64,000 nt of DNA from Firmicutes bacterium CAG:882 (GTDB taxonomy: Bacteria; Bacillota; Clostridia; Lachnospirales; Lachnospiraceae): positions 1 to 64,000 of the forward strand of contig FR895425.1 in NCBI GenBank assembly GCA_000435595.1, in the 5' to 3' direction. A program made the translations under genes and the position numbers. Below the pieces are notes generated by a model that was not told the origin of the DNA, ran no database searches, and worked only from the letters and a program-made list of their open reading frames with translations. Below are positions 62,183-64,000 of the stretch, piece by piece (within the stretch, counting starts at the first letter, position 1; each line of letters begins with the position of its first letter).

Positions 62183-63137
62183 AGTGTTAATACGTCTATC
62201 CTTAATTCTGACTTTGACGGCCTGCATTATGATGACCGGCTGTAATGTTGACGGCAGGAGTGTGACCATCAACAAATATACATTTCAATTTGTGACAGGT
62301 GCGCATGAGGATTATGTTATAAGGGGCGGAGAATTCAGCTTAACCGCCGGTCAGATGAGACTCCTTTTGTCAGGCGTGAGAGACGGGTATGAGGCAGCCC
62401 TTACATCAAATATATGGGATATGCAGCTTGATGACGTGTCATTTGGCGAATACGTGGATGATACTGTGCTTGATATGTCTGTGAGGCTTATGATTGTAAA
62501 TATGCTTGCGGCAGATAAGCGTATTGAGCTTGGAACGGCGGAGCTTAGCGACAGCATGGAAAGTGCGGATGCTTTTTATGATGAGCATGAGCCGGAGCTT
62601 ACCTATGTGAGCAGGGATGAGGTTGAGACACTGTTTGAAATGATGAGACTTTCCGACAAGGTATACAACGAACTTGGAAAGAATGTCGACACTGAAATAA
62701 GCATGGACGAGGCGCGTGTTATCAGAATACAGTATATATATTCTAAGGACTCCATGCAAAAGCTTTATGATGCGGCTGCAGAGTATGAGGAAGGAGCAGC
62801 TTTTTCATCTCTTGCGGCAAAGTACAGCGACAGCGCGGAATATACGGCTGAGATTGGGCGTGGCGAGATGGACAAGAACTTCGAGAACACGGCATTTAAT
62901 CTTGATGAAGGTCAGATTAGCAGTGTAATAAGCTGTAATAATGGATTTTATCTGATTTACTGTGTCAATGATAATGTTGAGGATAAGATTGACAGCCAGA
63001 AGGAGAGAATCGTTCAGAACAGGCAGAAAGAGCAGTTCGAGAATTTCTTTAATGAGTTTTCAAAAAATGTTGTATTGTCTTTTGATAAAAACGCGTGGGA
63101 TAGGATCACGGCGCAGCTCAAACAGGGAGAACAATAA
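62169..63137 (+). CDS. PpiC-type (parvulin) peptidyl-prolyl isomerase lipoprotein
   Basis: 322 residues from the ATG inside the 3' end of the previous gene (14-base overlap), after GGAAG. The signal peptide ends in MMTGC (about Cys20), a lipobox, so it is anchored on the outer face of the membrane. An N-terminal helical SurA/PrsA-like part (about 50-175) is followed by the parvulin domain (about 180-270: RVIRIQYIYSK, EEGAAFSSLAAKYSDSA, then LDEGQISSVISCNNGFYLIY). It is a chaperone for secreted proteins, like PrsA. It is the last gene of the maf cluster. Confidence 0.85.
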   Translation: MLRHRVLIRLSLILTLTACIMMTGCNVDGRSVTINKYTFQFVTGAHEDYVIRGGEFSLTAGQMRLLLSGVRDGYEAALTSNIWDMQLDDVSFGEYVDDTVLDMSVRLMIVNMLAADKRIELGTAELSDSMESADAFYDEHEPELTYVSRDEVETLFEMMRLSDKVYNELGKNVDTEISMDEARVIRIQYIYSKDSMQKLYDAAAEYEEGAAFSSLAAKYSDSAEYTAEIGRGEMDKNFENTAFNLDEGQISSVISCNNGFYLIYCVNDNVEDKIDSQKERIVQNRQKEQFENFFNEFSKNVVLSFDKNAWDRITAQLKQGEQ

Positions 63138-63159
63138 AACAGAATATTTAGTATAAAAT

Positions 63160-63203
63160 AAGTGTGCATTATACAGGTACAGTGTAATGCACACTTGTTT
63201 TTA
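63160..63203. terminator. Bidirectional terminator between the parvulin gene and lepB
   Basis: AAGTGTGCATTA (63160-63171) and TAATGCACACTT (63185-63196) form a perfect 12-bp stem, followed by a T-rich run on the plus strand. The lepB stop codon lies just inside its right edge. Confidence 0.8.
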
Positions 63204-63974
63204 TTTTATGAGGTGTATTGTCGGAAAGTAACAGAACATAGCCTTGGCTATAATTTTATCTTTGCTCACAAAAGTGTTGTTCCAGAAACGTGAATCCCAT
63301 GAGGAGTTGCGGTTATCTCCCATCATGAAATAGCAGTTCTCAGGTACCGTAAAAGGTCCGCTTACACCTGAAGTTTCGACTGTGAGATAATCGCTCTCAT
63401 CAAGCGGCTGTCCATTAATATATACGGTTCCGTGTTCGATGTATACTGTCTCGCCGGGAAGACCGATGATGCGCTTGATGTATTTTTGCGTCTCGTCGTC
63501 AGGATAGTAGAATACGACAACGTCGCCGCGCTTAGGATCTGAATTGATATAGGCAAGTCTGTTGCCTATTATTCTGTTGCCCTCGGTTATAGTGGGTATC
63601 ATGGAGCCTGATGGGATTCGGGCATTCACTATCAGGTATCTGTTAGTCAGTGTCGCGAGTATGAAAGCGGCGGCGATGATGGCAACATAGCTTATAATCT
63701 CCCGGATTATTCTGCCGTGGCGTGATTTTTTGCCCGGTGAGGCAGCTTCCTCATCATCAGGCTCATCAACCTCAGCGGCTTCGTCCATGCAGGAAGCTTC
63801 TGCTGAAATGTCATCCGGAATGTCATCGTTTTTAAAATGTGAAGCATCTATAAAAATATCATCATCTTCATGCGCAATGTCATTTTTGCCATTTACTATG
63901 TGTTTTTGGTTTTTTTGGGGGATGTTTCCGGTATCATCTAAATTAATATATATATATTCTAAATCTTTGCTCAT
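63201..63974 (-). CDS. lepB: Signal peptidase I with acidic N-terminal extension
   Basis: 257 residues. The catalytic Ser motif is PSGSMIPTI (about residues 123-131), and Lys lies in KYIKRIIGLPGE (about 168-179). Other family boxes are DPKRGDVVVF and MGDNRNSSWDSR. One transmembrane helix (about 90-110) precedes the catalytic domain outside the membrane. The first 85 residues are a strongly acidic cytoplasmic extension (many D and E) with no known motif. AAAGGA precedes the ATG. Confidence 0.92.
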   Translation of the reverse strand: MSKDLEYIYINLDDTGNIPQKNQKHIVNGKNDIAHEDDDIFIDASHFKNDDIPDDISAEASCMDEAAEVDEPDDEEAASPGKKSRHGRIIREIISYVAIIAAAFILATLTNRYLIVNARIPSGSMIPTITEGNRIIGNRLAYINSDPKRGDVVVFYYPDDETQKYIKRIIGLPGETVYIEHGTVYINGQPLDESDYLTVETSGVSGPFTVPENCYFMMGDNRNSSWDSRFWNNTFVSKDKIIAKAMFCYFPTIHLIK

Positions 63975-64000
63975 ATTTTTAGTCCTTTTAGTTGAATAAG

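Overview
The window looks like a chromosomal segment of a low-to-medium G+C Firmicute of the family Lachnospiraceae (a Lachnospira/Eubacterium/Roseburia-like gut anaerobe). This rests on strong AGGAGG-type ribosome sites, frequent GTG/TTG starts, SleB-type hydrolase and parvulin lipoprotein genes, an AdoCbl riboswitch before a DUF4430 + ECF S-component pair, and a huge sortase-type surface pectate lyase. The species is an inference; no rRNA or tRNA gene is visible.

Layout. 0-8 kb: housekeeping genes (DHH phosphoesterase, PdaA-like deacetylase lipoprotein, PH-domain protein, asd-GNAT-deoD), then two large palindromic MITE-like elements beside an orphan J-domain protein and an Rpn/PD-(D/E)XK protein. 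8-12.8 kb: a 1552-residue family PL9-like surface pectate lyase with a probable cre site, a strong promoter and a perfect 312-bp internal duplication. 12.9-15.8 kb: remnant of a mobile element (frameshifted small gene, sigma/anti-sigma pair, broken serine recombinase). 16-20.3 kb: DUF4143 ATPase, AI-2E exporter, ilvN-ilvC.

20.4-38.9 kb is a defence island. First comes an operon with its own regulators, a consensus promoter and palindromic operators. It encodes what I read as an Ssp-type DNA phosphorothioation system: SspD-like PP-loop enzyme with zinc ribbons and a ferredoxin tail, SspB (DUF4007), SspC ATPase, SspA cysteine desulfurase and SspE (DUF262-DUF1524). It is followed by an unusual three-gene tail: a 50-aa protein, a DndD/SMC-like ATPase and a 173-aa helical protein. 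Next is a complete type II-C CRISPR-Cas locus (tracrRNA-cas9-cas1-cas2) whose array has only two repeats and one spacer. Each repeat carries an extended -10 promoter reading away from the spacer on the minus strand, as in Neisseria II-C arrays, and the tracrRNA has its own promoter, anti-repeat, nexus and terminator.

39-64 kb is mainly core: Na/Pi symporter, rhomboid protease, XRE regulator with operators, LysR regulator divergent from leuCD, an AP2-domain protein, SleB-like hydrolase, thrC, a parE-parC type topoisomerase pair separated by a run of hairpins, a lactonase-like propeller, a B12 riboswitch controlling DUF4430 and ECF S genes, a DUF1624 acyltransferase, a DUF1540 protein, a UvrD helicase, DUF1292, Lrp, Maf, a Cof-type HAD, a parvulin lipoprotein and signal peptidase I.

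How the genes work together: the ssp-like operon would mark the host backbone with sulfur and use SspE, and perhaps the DndD-like tail, against unmarked phage DNA. The adjacent Cas9 locus adds sequence-specific immunity. asd, thrC, ilvNC and leuCD serve amino-acid synthesis from separate small operons. Family names come from motifs read by eye, not from searches.
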